This document shows positions 23,280 to 35,144 of a DNA stretch of 64,000 nt, in pieces. This stretch comes from Moringa oleifera. Taxonomy: Eukaryota > Streptophyta > Magnoliopsida > Brassicales > Moringaceae. The DNA is taken from positions 622,501-686,500 of the forward strand of contig JAJFZO010000287.1 of NCBI GenBank assembly GCA_021397835.1, given 5' to 3'. Under the pieces are notes generated by a model. The model had not been told where the DNA came from, did not search any database, and saw nothing but the letters and a program-made list of their open reading frames with translations. The first letter of the stretch is position 1, and each line of letters starts with the position of its first letter. The position numbers and the translations under genes were made by a program.

Positions 23280-25128
23280 CAATAGCTTGGGAAGTGAAAG
23301 AAATACTAAGAGCAGTGGTAATGAAATCCAAGCTGAGGTTAGGATATTCGTTTAGCACTTTAGCTTTAGTATCCTTTCTGACCTCCTAGAAAACTTTTGC
23401 ACATGCTTCTAAAATCATCTTATTTAGTTCCTTATTTTCTTTAAAGGCTACTACTACTTCCTTCTTAATAGCACCTATCTACTCCTAGTATTCTTTCTTA
23501 GTTTCTCTTACTGAAACTCAAAATCTAACTTCATTTTCTCCATTTCTGCTTTCAACACGCAGATTTCCTGGTTTGTCTTCTGCTTCTATAGCTGGAAGGA
23601 GAAAACTTGTGCTATTAATTCAGCTCTTCTCTTTTTAGCCTCGTCAAGAGCTTTCTCAGCCTTTATAAACATAGATTTAACTTAGTTCTGAATTTTGTAC
23701 TCCTTGACTATTAAAGCATACTCCTAAACAACTTGGTAGTAGAAGAGATTTATGAGTTAGTAATGCAAAGGGAAAAATGAAGAGTGTTTAAGCAAAGAAT
23801 ACCACTTCTAATAGAGTGGACATCCTCTCCAAGTGCACTATCTTCTTGTCTAGCAAGATTAAAAATGTTAAGGCTAGGAACACAACTTCTTGGATGAGTT
23901 TCTTGATGTTTTTAGTTGAAGAAGAAATGGTAACAATTGTAGGATCCTGCTGAGAAGAGAAGTCTACAAAAGTCACCATATCAAAGGGCATATTCCACTA
24001 GGTGCTTACCTTTTGTAAGAAGAGTGTTGCCACCTTGCCTTTTTTAGAAGAAGAGCTTAGAGGCATTTTCTTAGCCACCTCTATCACCTTTTTAAAATTT
24101 ATCTTCCCACCCTTAGGCATTATCAAGAAGTGATCTCTAAAAAAAAAAGAAAAGAGTCATTAACAATCTACCAAAAAGATAAAGGTTATATCACAACATA
24201 AAACTTTATGATGATGGATATTCTAACTCATCTATCGAGAGAGGTGTAGAGACATTTCCAAGATAAGGTCTTTTGATAGGGGAAGGAAGACCAGACAGGG
24301 TAGAGGATGAGTGGGCCAAAATAAACTCTAAGAGAGAGTCTACCACTTATGAAGATAGTAAGAAAGGCAAGTTTCTGTAAAGGATGACAAGAGATGAGCT
24401 CTTGAGATACAAGATAAGAGTGCACTTTAGCTGTCCATGCATTACTAAAAAATATTAACATTAGTAGAGTTTTCTTGCTGCTCACAAAAGTTTACTTAGA
24501 AGTAGTAAGAAGCTCACATAGAATGGTATCACTGCCACAATCTTGGTTAGGATGAGTCCATTAATTAACCTTAGGAGGAATTCAATTCCAAATCACCCAA
24601 AAGTATGATTATCTTTAATGCTTCACTGCCTTAAAAAGGTTAAAAGCAAAAAGTAAGGATCTCTTGGAAGAGAAACACCAAAATATTTCAAGGTGTCCTA
24701 AGTTAGTCTTTAGTTGCTTCAGCTCAAAAAACTAAGAAAATACTAAAGGTGATAAATCATACTAAAGGTGATAAATCTGTAATTTCTTAATCTAAACATT
24801 TAGTAAAGAAAGTAATAAGGATTTTTCAGGAATTAGGTAATAGCTGATAAGGACCTTGTAATTGTCACAAATTATTCTAAACCTTGTAATTTTCACAAGT
24901 CATTCTAAATAAAGTGTTTAGAGGAAGTCTCAAGCTTCTTTCGAGACCTTCCTTGAATATATAGAGGGCGCCTTGCTTTTCAATCCAAGACCTCTCATTA
25001 AAAGTGGGTATCACCATGCCCACTAAGGTAGAAGTCTTATAAGTTCTTATAATCTTAGCCAAATCCTTATTGATAATCATTAAAGGGTGATGCTGATGAG
25101 TTGGCAGGATAAAGCTGCATCCATTCAT
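23280..25128 (-). pseudogene. Decayed gypsy-type transposon gag-like ORF, copy 2
   Basis: Read on the minus strand from 25128, the N-terminus includes DLAKIIRTYKTSTLVGMVIP and GLERSLRLPLNTLF, matching the start of the putative gypsy-type transposon domain and paralogous to YGIPALVDMVV in the copy at 1204. Later pieces include SYFWVIWN (SYFWVF in copy 1). The C-terminal helical segment near 23320 reads LNEYPNLSLDFITTA (LKEYPHLNLDFITTE in copy 1). Stops and frameshifts break it throughout. It is inverted relative to copy 1. Confidence 0.55.
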
Positions 25129-26490
25129 CTATTCATTAATTGTTACTGTTTGATGCCAACAGACGATCTTGATGATGTGGCAAGGTGGAGTTGCATATGT
25201 CATTCGACGATGCTGTTACATCAGTTTAAAACATGGTAAGCAGTGATCTGCTTAAAAGTGCTGATTTAATAGTAATTGCATGAAGGCAAATTTACCTAGT
25301 CAACTGTAACATCCCATGTTCCAGTAAGCTTATTGTTGTGGTAATTACTCGAAGGTGGCACGTCATGTAGCATAGTTCAAGCAAAATTTTTTAGCTAAAT
25401 AATAAGATGAAGGTAAAAAATCATATGAAGAAGGGTAAAATGCATAAGAAGACTGAAGGTCACTACTAAAAATTAGAATTAATTTGGTTTTAAGGTAATT
25501 GAGCGACGCGATGAAAATTAGTAGGTAGACCTATTCGTGAGCTATCCAAGTGAGAACAAATGGAATTGATGACATCATTATACCCAGACTAGCTCGAAGA
25601 GTAAGGAAATTAAGTTAGAATCAACGAGTGCACTTTGGTAGAGTCTCAAAAGACCTCTCGAAGTGAAGCTAACTTTGCAAAATTGACACTACTATTTCCC
25701 CTTTTTATAACTTTCTCAAAATATTCTCCAAACTCTTAAAATTTCTTAAAATTCTCTCCTCAATACTCCCTTTTCCAAAAATCCTCCTCCCTAAGCTCTT
25801 GGCTAAGGTGGGTATTTATAAACCTTCGCCAAGCCTCCATTTAATGCAGCAATAAGTAGAATTGTAGCATTGCAGAATTGACAGCATTGTAAAATTGGCA
25901 GCATTGTAGCGTCGCCAGCATTGCAAAATTGGTAGCATTGGCAGCATTGCAATATTGTTGCAAAATGGGTGTCTAAAGAAGATCTCTAAATTTTGGAAGT
26001 TTTTAATTTGAAATTTTATTTTTCAAATTTTATTTTTCTTAATTTTAGGCATAATTAGAATATTTTGTCTCATTTATTATTATTATTATCATAAAATAAG
26101 TCCGAGAGAGAATTCGAAGTATCCTTAGTTGAGAGACAAATATTACCAGCTTAGCAAAATTTTTATTCTCTTTTTTTTTTCTTTTAATTTTATTATATGT
26201 TTCTATTATTTTGGAAGATCAGGTTCATAGATATGAAATTAATTTGCAAATTATGAACTAATTTCCTTTTAGTTGGGATAAGAGATCTAGTGTCCCTAAG
26301 CCACATTTTAGCACAAATCATGAATAAGAATATGGACTTGTTGGCTAATGTGAAATTAACAAGCTCCTTAATTGGCATTAATAATAATATGTTTCACATT
26401 AATAAAATCATTCTTAAATTAGACCAACCTTTGTTAGTATAAAAGCAAGGGATAAATGACATCCCTAAACCAATAATTCTTCTTTTAGCA
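25129..26490. other. Retroelement flank and intergenic DNA
   Basis: No gene is recognised. This contains the probable leader of the minus-strand relic, including CGTCATGTAG-like ACGT words also seen near 540, then a short GCATTG minisatellite and AT-rich DNA. Confidence 0.35.
25850..25960. repeat. GCATTG-AAATTG minisatellite
   Basis: About six degenerate units of ~15-18 bp built on GCATTGCAAAATTGGCA. The units vary by single bases and by loss of parts. Confidence 0.8.
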
Positions 26491-27014
26491 ATGGCTTCTT
26501 CATATCATTTATTGTTCTTTACAACAATTTTCTTCTTCTTTTAAATCTTGGCTCCCACAAATGTGATGGCAATAGCTCTAAACCATCCAATGACACTTAT
26601 CCAACATGTATGTTGTCAAACCTTGCATATCGATTTTTGCATGAAAACTCTTGGATCTTAGCTTAAAGATCTCTCAGCCATGAACACATCTTCTACCATA
26701 AGAATGGGAAGATGAAATGCATAAAAAATACGAGATTTCATCAATGTAATTTGTGCAAGCAATGATCCCATGATTGAAGATCAAAATTAGCTTTGAAGTT
26801 ATGTGCAAGAAAGTATCAGTATATGGGTGATTCCTTCAATATACCGTATAATAAAGTTGAAAAAATTCTTGCATCTACAGACTACAATACAATGATTATA
26901 ATGGACTGTGTTGACGACTACAAAAGGGAGTTATCTAAAGCAAAACTCAACATTCCATATGTTTCATTGAAAAACCAATACCTGATTTTGTACATTCATA
27001 TTACATGCAGCTAA
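26491..27014 (+). pseudogene. Pectin methylesterase/invertase inhibitor relic, copy 1
   Basis: PMEI proteins are small secreted four-helix proteins that block pectin methylesterases or invertases in the cell wall. From ATG 26491 the frame gives a hydrophobic signal-like start (MASSYHLLFFTT) with a stop inside it. It then reads LIQHVCCQTLHIDFCMKTLG, the first conserved Cys pair of the family, and after more stops AIKNARDFIN-like residues. 26793-27014 is open and encodes LKLCARKYQYMGDSF and MIIMDCVDDYKRELSKA, the C-terminal helices with conserved Cys. Intact members are ~170-190 residues without introns, which matches the length. At least three in-frame stops mean it is dead. Its paralogue is at 60440. 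Confidence 0.7.
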
Positions 27015-28696
27015 GGCTACTAAGCTATGATAATTGTTGTTGGTTTTCAAATGCATAACGAAGATACTAATTAATAAGAATGAAAGGTCATTTATGCGCA
27101 AAGATAAATTTTAAAATCACATGAGTATGAATTTGTTTGGTGCTCTTTGAATGTGGGTGTAAAAGTATGTTGCTATGAGATACATCTAACTTTACTTTTT
27201 GAGTTTTATAAGACTTTTATTTTGCAATATTAGAGCAAAGAATTCCAAATAAATAAATTAATTAAAAGAAATAAAAGTGCAACATGCTAAATTATTAGTT
27301 TGTTTCAAAGAATAGAACATTTCTAAAACATGTAGTGATGTGTTGTGAGAGAGCAAGGATTAGGTATCCTTTTTTCTCACTGTTAAACTTTTGGTTACAA
27401 AGCTTGAAATCTTTATCAAGTTACAAACTTGGGCTATTTATACAAATTAGGATATGATCAAGTGACCTTGTCATATTCTCTCAATTTGTGTCTCATTAAC
27501 TACTCTTTTTCTTATCTTGATTTTGGATTTTACCTATAGTTAACTAGTAGGTTGTTCATACCAAGTTTGATGGTGTAAAGGGTATAATAGTTTTAACTAA
27601 TACACCCTTTGCCTCAATATGGTTATATGATCATCATCAATATAACCATCATCCATATAAAAAATTAAAATAATTTTGATACCCTTTGTGACATAAAATT
27701 ATACTTATGTACTACATTCTATCAAATTTGAATTACTTACATTGGTTACACCAATGTCAATAAAAATTGAGATCTTAATTAGTTAAATAATTAACCATAT
27801 AGTTTTCTGTCCTTATTTGAAGAACCACTACAACAAAATAACCTTTTATTCACAGCTTTAAATGGCTTTTGTTTACAGTTTTAAAACTGTGGACTATGGC
27901 ATTGTGAACAAAAGTCGATTAAAATAGTTCACAGTTTTTAAACTGTGAATAAAAGTGATAATAGTTCACAGTTCATTAAAACTTTTATTCACAGTTCTTA
28001 AACTGTGAATAAAAAGTACATTAGTTAACAGTTCATTAAAGGTTTTATTCACAGTTCTAAAACTGTGAATAAAACGAACATTAGTTCACAGCTATTTTTG
28101 ATTTTGTTCACAGTCATATAATTGTGAACTATTGTTTAATTAAAAAAATTATTTTTAATTAAAAAAATTTAAATTATTTTATGAATATTTGTCCATAGTT
28201 TTGTTAGAAATGTGGATAAAGTATAATTAATTTTTATTTATTTATTTCAAAAAATTAATAAAATATAAAATATCAAAATTTGAATTGATAAATATTTAAA
28301 AATTTGAATTGATAAATTTCTTTCATCATAATTTATTTCAACATAACACATATTGATTACCATTTTGAAACTATAATGAATCGTAATTCTCATCCATATA
28401 ACCTTTTAGCTATGTAAGAAATACATGAAATAAAATTAATTTACAAATTAATGCTACTTTTACAATACAAGTTGAAAGATAAATACTTACAATTCCTAAC
28501 AACTATATAATGTATTCCAAAATTTGAAACATAAGTCCTACACTTTAATATAACATATGTTACCCAAACTTTTATTTAACATTATCAAGCTTAGACTAAT
28601 TGTAGGTATCAATGTCCATTAGCTGTGCATGTGAAAAATATAAAAGTTAGTACAAATATAATTACAATATTATACACAACATTTTACACAAAGAAA

Positions 28697-29437
28697 TTAT
28701 TTAAAAACTGACTATTTTCGAGTATGGTGCATTATTGTTATGTCCGTTAATGATATCCCTCATGTATTTCATCACATAGTATCCACACCCCTGGTTAGAA
28801 GGTTGACATGGACACTACATTAGCATAATTTAGATGTTATATTTTGTGACTAAAAATAATGAAATTTAATATAACATATGGTCCGTAACATACATACCTT
28901 AGCAACAATACTTTGGCAATTTCGTCGGCTAACGGATGGCATGTCTATTGTGAAAAACATTCTAAAAGGGCTAAAAAAAAAAGATTACTAATCCTGAAAC
29001 TACAATTGCATATACTAATTAAGTATAAAATAATTAAACTCACATGGACATGAGCATGTTTAACTCAATGCGAGAACCATGCCCTAGAGGATCAAAACTT
29101 GTATATGTGAATGCCCACGACTCAACAATTACCAACATCCAATGATACCTAAATTATTAAGCAAATTAAATTATTAGTTATTTAACTAATGCAAATAAAA
29201 AAATTAAGTTCATGCTTACGTGATGTTATACAGGAAGATCACTACTCCTTTGTCAAATGGTTGAGCTAATCTAGTTACAATATGATGAGCTTGATCTTTT
29301 ATCTTTATACTGTTCACAACTAATACCATCGACAGATCAATAAATAAAATATTTTGATTGAAGTTAAGTGCAACCAAATCTTTGTGAAGTTTACTAAAAA
29401 TATAAAAGACACATATAAATATGAATATGAAATCCAA
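28697..29437 (-). pseudogene. ULP1-like cysteine protease domain carried by CACTA-1
   Basis: Four exon-like blocks on the minus strand join in phase with GT-AG borders. 29216-~29395 ends IVTRLAQPFDKGVVIFLYNI. The block starting at ~29147 reads YHWMLVIVESWAFTYTSFDP. ~28970 to 28902 reads PFRMFFTIDMPSVSRRNCQ. ~28812 to 28697 reads CPCQPSNQGCGYYVMKYMRD and continues DIINGHNNNAPYS. These carry the His, Asp, Gln and Cys expected for the catalytic site of SUMO-protease-like (C48) domains found in plant CACTA elements. The N-terminal region of such ORFs is absent. It may be a captured or residual domain rather than a working gene, and the start codon is uncertain. Confidence 0.55.
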
Positions 29438-29521
29438 AACCCCGCACCCAAATCTTTGTGAAGTTTACTGAAAATATAAAAGATACATATAAATATGAAT
29501 ATGAAATCCAAAACCCCACAC
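29374..29521. repeat. 74-bp tandem duplication in CACTA-1
   Basis: 29374-29447 and 29448-29521 are two nearly identical copies beginning CCAAATCTTTGTGAAG, differing at only a few positions. The unit covers the 5' end of the protease exon block, which is therefore partly duplicated. Confidence 0.9.
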
Positions 29522-29524
29522 CTA

Positions 29525-30225
29525 AATTTGAAAATCCCAGTATAGATCTAAAATCTCAACCAAGATCTGGAATCCCTAGCCAAAATCTAAAACCCAATAC
29601 GCAAATTTAGAACCCCTCAGCATAGATCTAAAATTCTAACCCAGATTAAAAATCTCACACCCAGATTTGAAACTCTCAACACAGATCTAGAATCCCAACC
29701 AAGATCTAGAATCCCTAGCCCAGATTTAAATCCCTACAGCCAGATTTGGAGTCCCTAGCACAGATTCGGAATCCTAACCAAGATCTCGAATCCTTAGCCT
29801 AGATCTAAAATCCCGTACCTAGATTTGGAACACCCAGCATAGATCTGGAATCTCGAGCCCCAATCTGAAACCCCTCAGCCAGATCTGAAACCCCCAAGGC
29901 CTTTCACCCAAATATGGAATCCCAGACCCCTCACCTAGATCTAAAACACCCAGTCCAGATCTAGAACCCTTCACCTAGATCTGGAACACCCAGACCCCTC
30001 ACCCAGATCTGGAACCCTCAGATTCCTCAGCCCAGATCTGGAACCCCTCACCCAGATTTGGAACTCTCAGCCCAGATCTGAAACCCCTTACCTTGATCTG
30101 AAACTCTCAGCACAAATTTGAAAACTCCCAGCACAGATTCGGGAACCTAACATAAATCTGGGACCTTAACACATGTTTCGAACCCCAGAACAAATCTAAA
30201 ATTCTGATGAAAGTAAAACCATGCA
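29525..30225. repeat. Degenerate CAGATCTGGAA minisatellite in CACTA-1
   Basis: About 700 bp of related ~18-22-bp units built on CCCAGATCTGGAACCCC, with variants such as AGATCTAAAA, AGATTTGGAA and TAGATCTGG. The purine/pyrimidine pattern is C-rich on the plus strand. It lies between the protease block and the right subterminal repeats. Confidence 0.85.
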
Positions 30226-32003
30226 TATGTCTAGAATCCCGATGGAAAGAGAACCACATTTAGATTTGAGCTTAAAAATAATGAAACTAAAAGTAAAAAA
30301 TCAAAGAATAATAATTTCTACATTCTAACAAAGAAGATAAGCACATAATTTTGGGAGAAAGGATTAAATTTACTGAGAAAAACAAGAGATTCAATCTGCT
30401 AGTTGTGAAACCCAAAAGCAAGCATAACCACACTTTTAATCCCTTTGTTGCAAATAGTTAAGGCTGAATGTCTAGTTTGCATATCTAGAACCCGGGGAGG
30501 CTCTCTTTATAGTGTGCACGTCATACCTAATGTTAACTACCTGAGTAAGTAGAGAAAAAGAATGAACGAAATGAACGAAGTTTATCTTTCTGGGGAAGAT
30601 AAGGTAGGGCTTTTATTCACAATTATAGCCATAACTGTGAATAAAGATTTGTACTTTTATTCACAGTTTTGTTATAACTGTGAATAAAAGCTTTGTTATA
30701 CCACTTTTATTCACAGTTACAGTAAAACTGTGAATCAACGTATTCTTTTGTTCACAGTTATGTTTATAAATGTGAACAAAGATGAACTTTAGTCACTGTT
30801 TTAATAATAACTATGAATAAAGGTCTATTTTGTTCACAGTTTGATTACAACTGTGAACTAATCAACATTTATTCACAGTTGTTATTAAAACTGTGAATTA
30901 TTTAGTGTAAACTAATCTCATTTTTGTTGTAGTGAACAATTTATTTCTTTTTATAGGCCTATAAGTGTAAGTTCAACATTACTCTTTTTGTTTGTATGAA
31001 CCTTCAAATCTTCCTTTTTCATGGCACCTACTATATTAAGCTAAGTATTTGGCTTTGTTTTATTTCTTCGAATTAATTACTTAGCATTGTACCTTAATAT
31101 CTCGATCAATATCTATCTTTAGACTTAAACCTATCTAAGTCAATGTCAAACTCGATCTTTTATTCATAATCAACACTTGCATCCTTCTCCCACCTTAGTC
31201 ATCCTTTCATCCCTGATCATTCACTCATCCTTAACCTCGACCAATGAGAACTAACTATGCTAATTGAACTCGATGATGCATGATTTCCACCTTTTCTATG
31301 ATTCACCTTAAAAAAGCTCAGCTCATTTTCCTTTAGGCCCGCCCAAAGCATCTTAGACTCTACTCTCCTAAGTTAACTTAATAATTAAATAAAAATATCT
31401 TTAGCTATAAAATTAGGTATCTACAATGAGCAATTACATGTGGTTCATAATGATGCAAAGTCTATGTTAAATGATATGTAAAAGACATATTGAATATGTA
31501 TAAACACACATAAATATGTATTGAATGTGTATTATGTGTTGATGCCTATAATTGCACTATAGAGAAAGGATACAATTAGTCAAATATGGACCATTAATCA
31601 AGTTTATAGTTGATCTAATGGTTAAAAATGAAAAAACATGAACCACTTAAAAAAATTGAAAAGGTACCAACAATGTTGTATAGAGACTTCAACATGGTTA
31701 TTTAGATTCATTTATTCATCCATTCAAGTATTCTTCAAGTAAGAAATCTTTTATCTTTTTCTAATCTTTTGCATACAAAAGGTTCCTTATTACTTTCATA
31801 GTTTTTAAAGATTAAAACAAATATTCTATTATTCTAAAGAACAAAATATTAATAATTGGAACACTTTCAATCTATTGAAGGTTTCTAGGTTTGCTTTTGC
31901 TGGTCCACAATATGAACAATTCAAGCTTTATTATACCTCAAAGTTGTATTTGCTTACCCTTGTGAATCACAATTTGTGGCATCAAATAATATCTTAAGAA
32001 AAG

Positions 32004-32101
32004 TTATATCGTAACGTGCTTTGAAGCTTTCCACATTGATTTCTCAATGTGTTTATATCGTAACGTGCTTTGAAGCTTTCCACATTGATTTATCAATGTG
32101 T
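32004..32101. repeat. 49-bp tandem duplication specific to duplication copy 1
   Basis: 32004-32052 and 32053-32101 are near-identical units beginning TTATATCGTAACGTGCTTTG. The homologous place near 63157 has one unit only, so this arose after the segmental duplication. Confidence 0.9.
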
Positions 32102-32239
32102 TTCTCTAGCTTTTACAACAACTTCTACAACCCATCTTCACCAACATAAATAAAAAAGTTAATAAAATCAAAATTTATACATCAAGTATAAAAATAATAT
32201 TTTCTAAAAGAAATTACTTTTTTAAAAACCATGACATTA

Positions 32240-32660
32240 TTGTCATGCCTATGAATAATGTTCCTTATGCACTTCATCACAAAATATCGACTTTATGTTG
32301 GAAGTTTGATGTGGGCACTTCATTCAAACAATTTAAATATTAATTTTAGTGAAAAATAAAAAAGAAAGACAAAAGGTTTTTAGTATAAATGCCTTACAGA
32401 TAATACTTCAACAATTTACTTTACCACTGGCATCTTAATTGTTAGAAACATTGAAGAAGCACTGGTAGAAAAAAATAAGCCATAATTGTTTATTGTCACT
32501 ATAAAAATTTATAATAATTTTTAAAAATCTATTAACTCACATAAAGATGAGCACAACTATAATATCTTAACTATGGTGCCCCCAAAAGTAACCTAAGTCA
32601 CTTTTCTAATTTTCAAGTACTAATATTATTATTATACACTAACGTTTTAAATCCAAGAAC
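32240..32660 (-). pseudogene. Decayed ULP1 fragment from an older CACTA element
   Basis: On the minus strand, shifted frames read CPHQTSNIK and MFLTIKMPVVK, corresponding to CPCQPSNQG and MFFTIDMPSV in the CACTA-1 protease. The order and spacing match, but frames and stops are broken. The same relic occurs at 63330-63780 in the other duplication copy, so it predates the duplication. Confidence 0.5.
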
Positions 32661-33547
32661 CTACTAAATTTACACAAATACTAGATAAAGTTAAATTAAA
32701 ATTTCAAAAGTAATATCTAAACTATAAAAATTAAATTGCTTAGTTCACATAAAAATTTTGAAAACTATATTCGATTCTCTCCTTTGACAAAAAACAAATT
32801 AACTTAATGGAGTGTTATGTTATGAATATCATGGTAATTTAAACAAAGTCTTAAAATATAAATATATCAAGATATTTCCTCAATCATAATGAAATGATCT
32901 TACCCAAATAGACTATACGCTTGTATCAAATAATTAGATTAAAATATTAATTTTTTTCTATAGAATGAGAGTGAGAGTGAGCTGCGAAATTGTAATATAG
33001 TTTGTGTTTTCTATATATATATATATAAAGAAAGCCTACCTAAAGCTTTATTAAGATGAAAGGGTGAGACAACACAAAAAAAAAAAAAAAAGTGAGGATT
33101 ATGAACGATTCATCGTTAAGGAAGACAGAGATGGGAGTGGGGGGAAGAGAGTTAGTTGTTGGGTAGTAGGTAGACCAATCTAGCTGCTATAGTTTATGAA
33201 AGCCAGTTTTTTCATTAGCTTTTGTGGTCTATCCTTGTGCGATTGATGGTAAAACTTAACCCAATCTTTTACCTTTTCTTGTTAACGTCTTGGTGTGACA
33301 AGAATAACCACTCTTTGTCACTGGTTGGAGGCCAACTGACAATGTATTTGTCTGTACAAGTTCTTAAATTATTTTTCAAGAATCGTTGTCTATAATATGT
33401 TGTTTAATCTTAATTAACTTTTAATGATGGCTTTTTATTAGATTTCATCTAATCTATATATTATAATAATGATCCATTATATTAACAAATATAATTTATA
33501 GTATTTTAAGTTTTATTTTTTTGATAAAACAAATTTATATATATCAA

Positions 33548-34440
33548 AGATTTGGATTGCATATATCCACTAGTAGGGAATTCAGCCATAAAAGTCTCTC
33601 ACATATTGCTAAAGATAATTGGGCTATACTATGGGCAAGTACATTTGCATTTCTTGCTATATGGTTAAAAGAACATGATGCAAAATTTGAGGCTAGTTGG
33701 ATAGTATCCACATAAAGTCCCCCAATACATGCATGGTGTTCATGCCCTTCTGCAATTCTTGTATAGCTAAGAGGTGGTCACTCTCCACTCATAGATTTAT
33801 CTAGGAGATCGTCAGGGCAGTTGCCAACCCAAACTTGCCTTTTCTTGACCTCAAACCCCAAACTGGCTTGTTTATCTGCTACATGAAAAGAGGCGTCGGT
33901 ATTGAGCTTGAGCATCCCACTTTGTGGTGTTCGCCACCTTTCTATTCTTGTGGACGCTAGGGGTTGGTTATACTATGCTTTTTCTTCTTTTGTTTTTCGT
34001 TTGGCCTCATTAGCTACCAACTCTAGAAGACCATATGTTAAGTCATGAAAAAGCCTACTCCTATTCATCGAGAGCTCTCTGTAGCAAGTGAAAACAACTT
34101 AAGTCCACTTCTTTGGAATACATATGTAATGGTCGTTACCTACCAACCATCCCTTATACTTAGCCTTCCAAAGATCGTCCCAAAGTCCATTTATAGTGTT
34201 TCCCACACCCTTATATTAAATTTAGACTTAAAGAACTTATGGATCAGTGTGTCTCCTAGTAGGATTCACAGAAACAGCACTTACACTCTACTGCGATACC
34301 TGGTCTACGTAGCATGGCCTTAGCAGGAAGCACTACCTGAAATAGTCTTTAGACAAAAGCTTGGATCTTCAAAGTTATCTTCGCCTTCATAATGCTTTCC
34401 ACTAATCTCTCCTTGAGTCTAGTTGATAACTTTTCTTCTG
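33548..34440 (-). pseudogene. LINE-type non-LTR retroelement 3' end (zf-RVT and RNase H)
   Basis: On the minus strand, 34440-34200 reads KAKITLKIQAFV then AMLRRPGIAVECKCCFCES and an ETH...H word, the zinc-binding zf-RVT region downstream of LINE reverse transcriptase. 33960-33548 reads RWRTPQSGMLKLNTDASFHV, an RNase H start with the catalytic Asp, and then SFNHIARNANVLAHSIAQLS, the RNase H C-terminal block. Several stops and a shift between the blocks show it is inactive. The reverse transcriptase proper is not in the window. Confidence 0.7.
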
Positions 34441-34809
34441 TAACAATTGTCTAGCCATATAATAGCAACATCGAACTGCATAGTTTCCAGTTATTGTCCT
34501 TGTTCATATCAACTTAACTTTCATATAGGTGGAGCAAAGAGGAATAACCATCACAGTTGCTAATTCCTTTGGGCAAATAAAACGTAGATTAAAATAAGTG
34601 ATTTTGAGTTGTTAGTTAATATGTAAAGATCACTTTAGAGTCAACAACTCCCATGTCATGAAATGTCATGAAACATTGGAAATCAAATTCATGTGCTTGT
34701 GTTACAATTAAAGAAAAGTTCTCAAATTAAAGTTAGAATTTTATATGTTTTAATCGATTAATATATAGATTGTTGCTAGAAGAATGCTTCTTTATTCTTT
34801 TTATGTATT

Positions 34810-34880
34810 CACTACAACAAAATTAACTTTTAATGATATTTAATAGGTAATAGTTCCATAAAAATCATCATCAAAAGCCT
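34810..34880 (+). mobile_element. Isolated CACTA-type terminus
   Basis: CACTACAACAAAATTAAC at 34810 is the same 13-bp tip as CACTA-1, followed by TTTTAATGAT. No matching right end was found before the next tip, so this is a truncated end or very short relic. Confidence 0.4.
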
Positions 34881-35107
34881 TAAAATCTTATATGCCAAAG
34901 AATTGATGGTGTTCTTTTCTTCTTTCTCGTCAATCAATTAACAACTAACAAAAAAAAAAATGTTAGTGTTCTTCAACATTTCTCATTCTTATTTTCTGTT
35001 TATGCCTTTAGAATTGACATGAAAACCAAATTTAGATTAACAATAAATGTTGTATATTTTAACAAATTTTCTTGTTAGGGGTCAAGGGATTGATTGAAAA
35101 TACAAAG

Positions 35108-35108
<1 letters not shown>

Positions 35109-35141
<33 letters not shown>
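35109..35141. repeat. (AT)n microsatellite
   Basis: About 16 uninterrupted AT units, followed by TGTT units. Confidence 0.95.

Positions 35142-35144
<3 letters not shown>

Larger units (their letters stand above)
27826..30934. mobile_element. 3.1-kb CACTA (En/Spm-type) DNA transposon, CACTA-1
   Basis: Termini are CACTACAACAAAA and its inverse TTTTGTTGTAGTG (13-bp perfect inverted repeats), flanked by a 3-bp target duplication AAC (27823-27825 and 30935-30937). Subterminal regions (27840-28130 and 30600-30900) are packed with inverted TTCACAGTT/AACTGTGAA words, the expected transposase-binding repeats. There is no transposase. The interior has a ULP1-type protease gene remnant on the minus strand and a minisatellite. 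The paralogous segment at 62053-62055 is the empty site. Its size and content indicate a non-autonomous element. Confidence 0.92.
26510..32874. repeat. Segmental duplication, copy 1 (interrupted by a CACTA insertion)
   Basis: Excluding 27826-30934, this aligns in order with 60440-64000. Matching landmarks are the PMEI relic, GAATGAAAGGTCATTTAT, CATCATCAATATAACCATCA, TTTATTTCTTTTTATAGGCC, CTACAATGAGCAATTACATG and CAAAGTCTTAAAATATAAAT at the end. The alignment is cut by the window end, so the full length is unknown. Confidence 0.85.

Noticed and set aside
27840..28130. Regular repeats with spacers resembling a CRISPR-like array
   Set aside because: The words are inverted TTCACAGTT/AACTGTGAA subterminal repeats of a CACTA transposon in a plant genome, not direct repeats with unique spacers.
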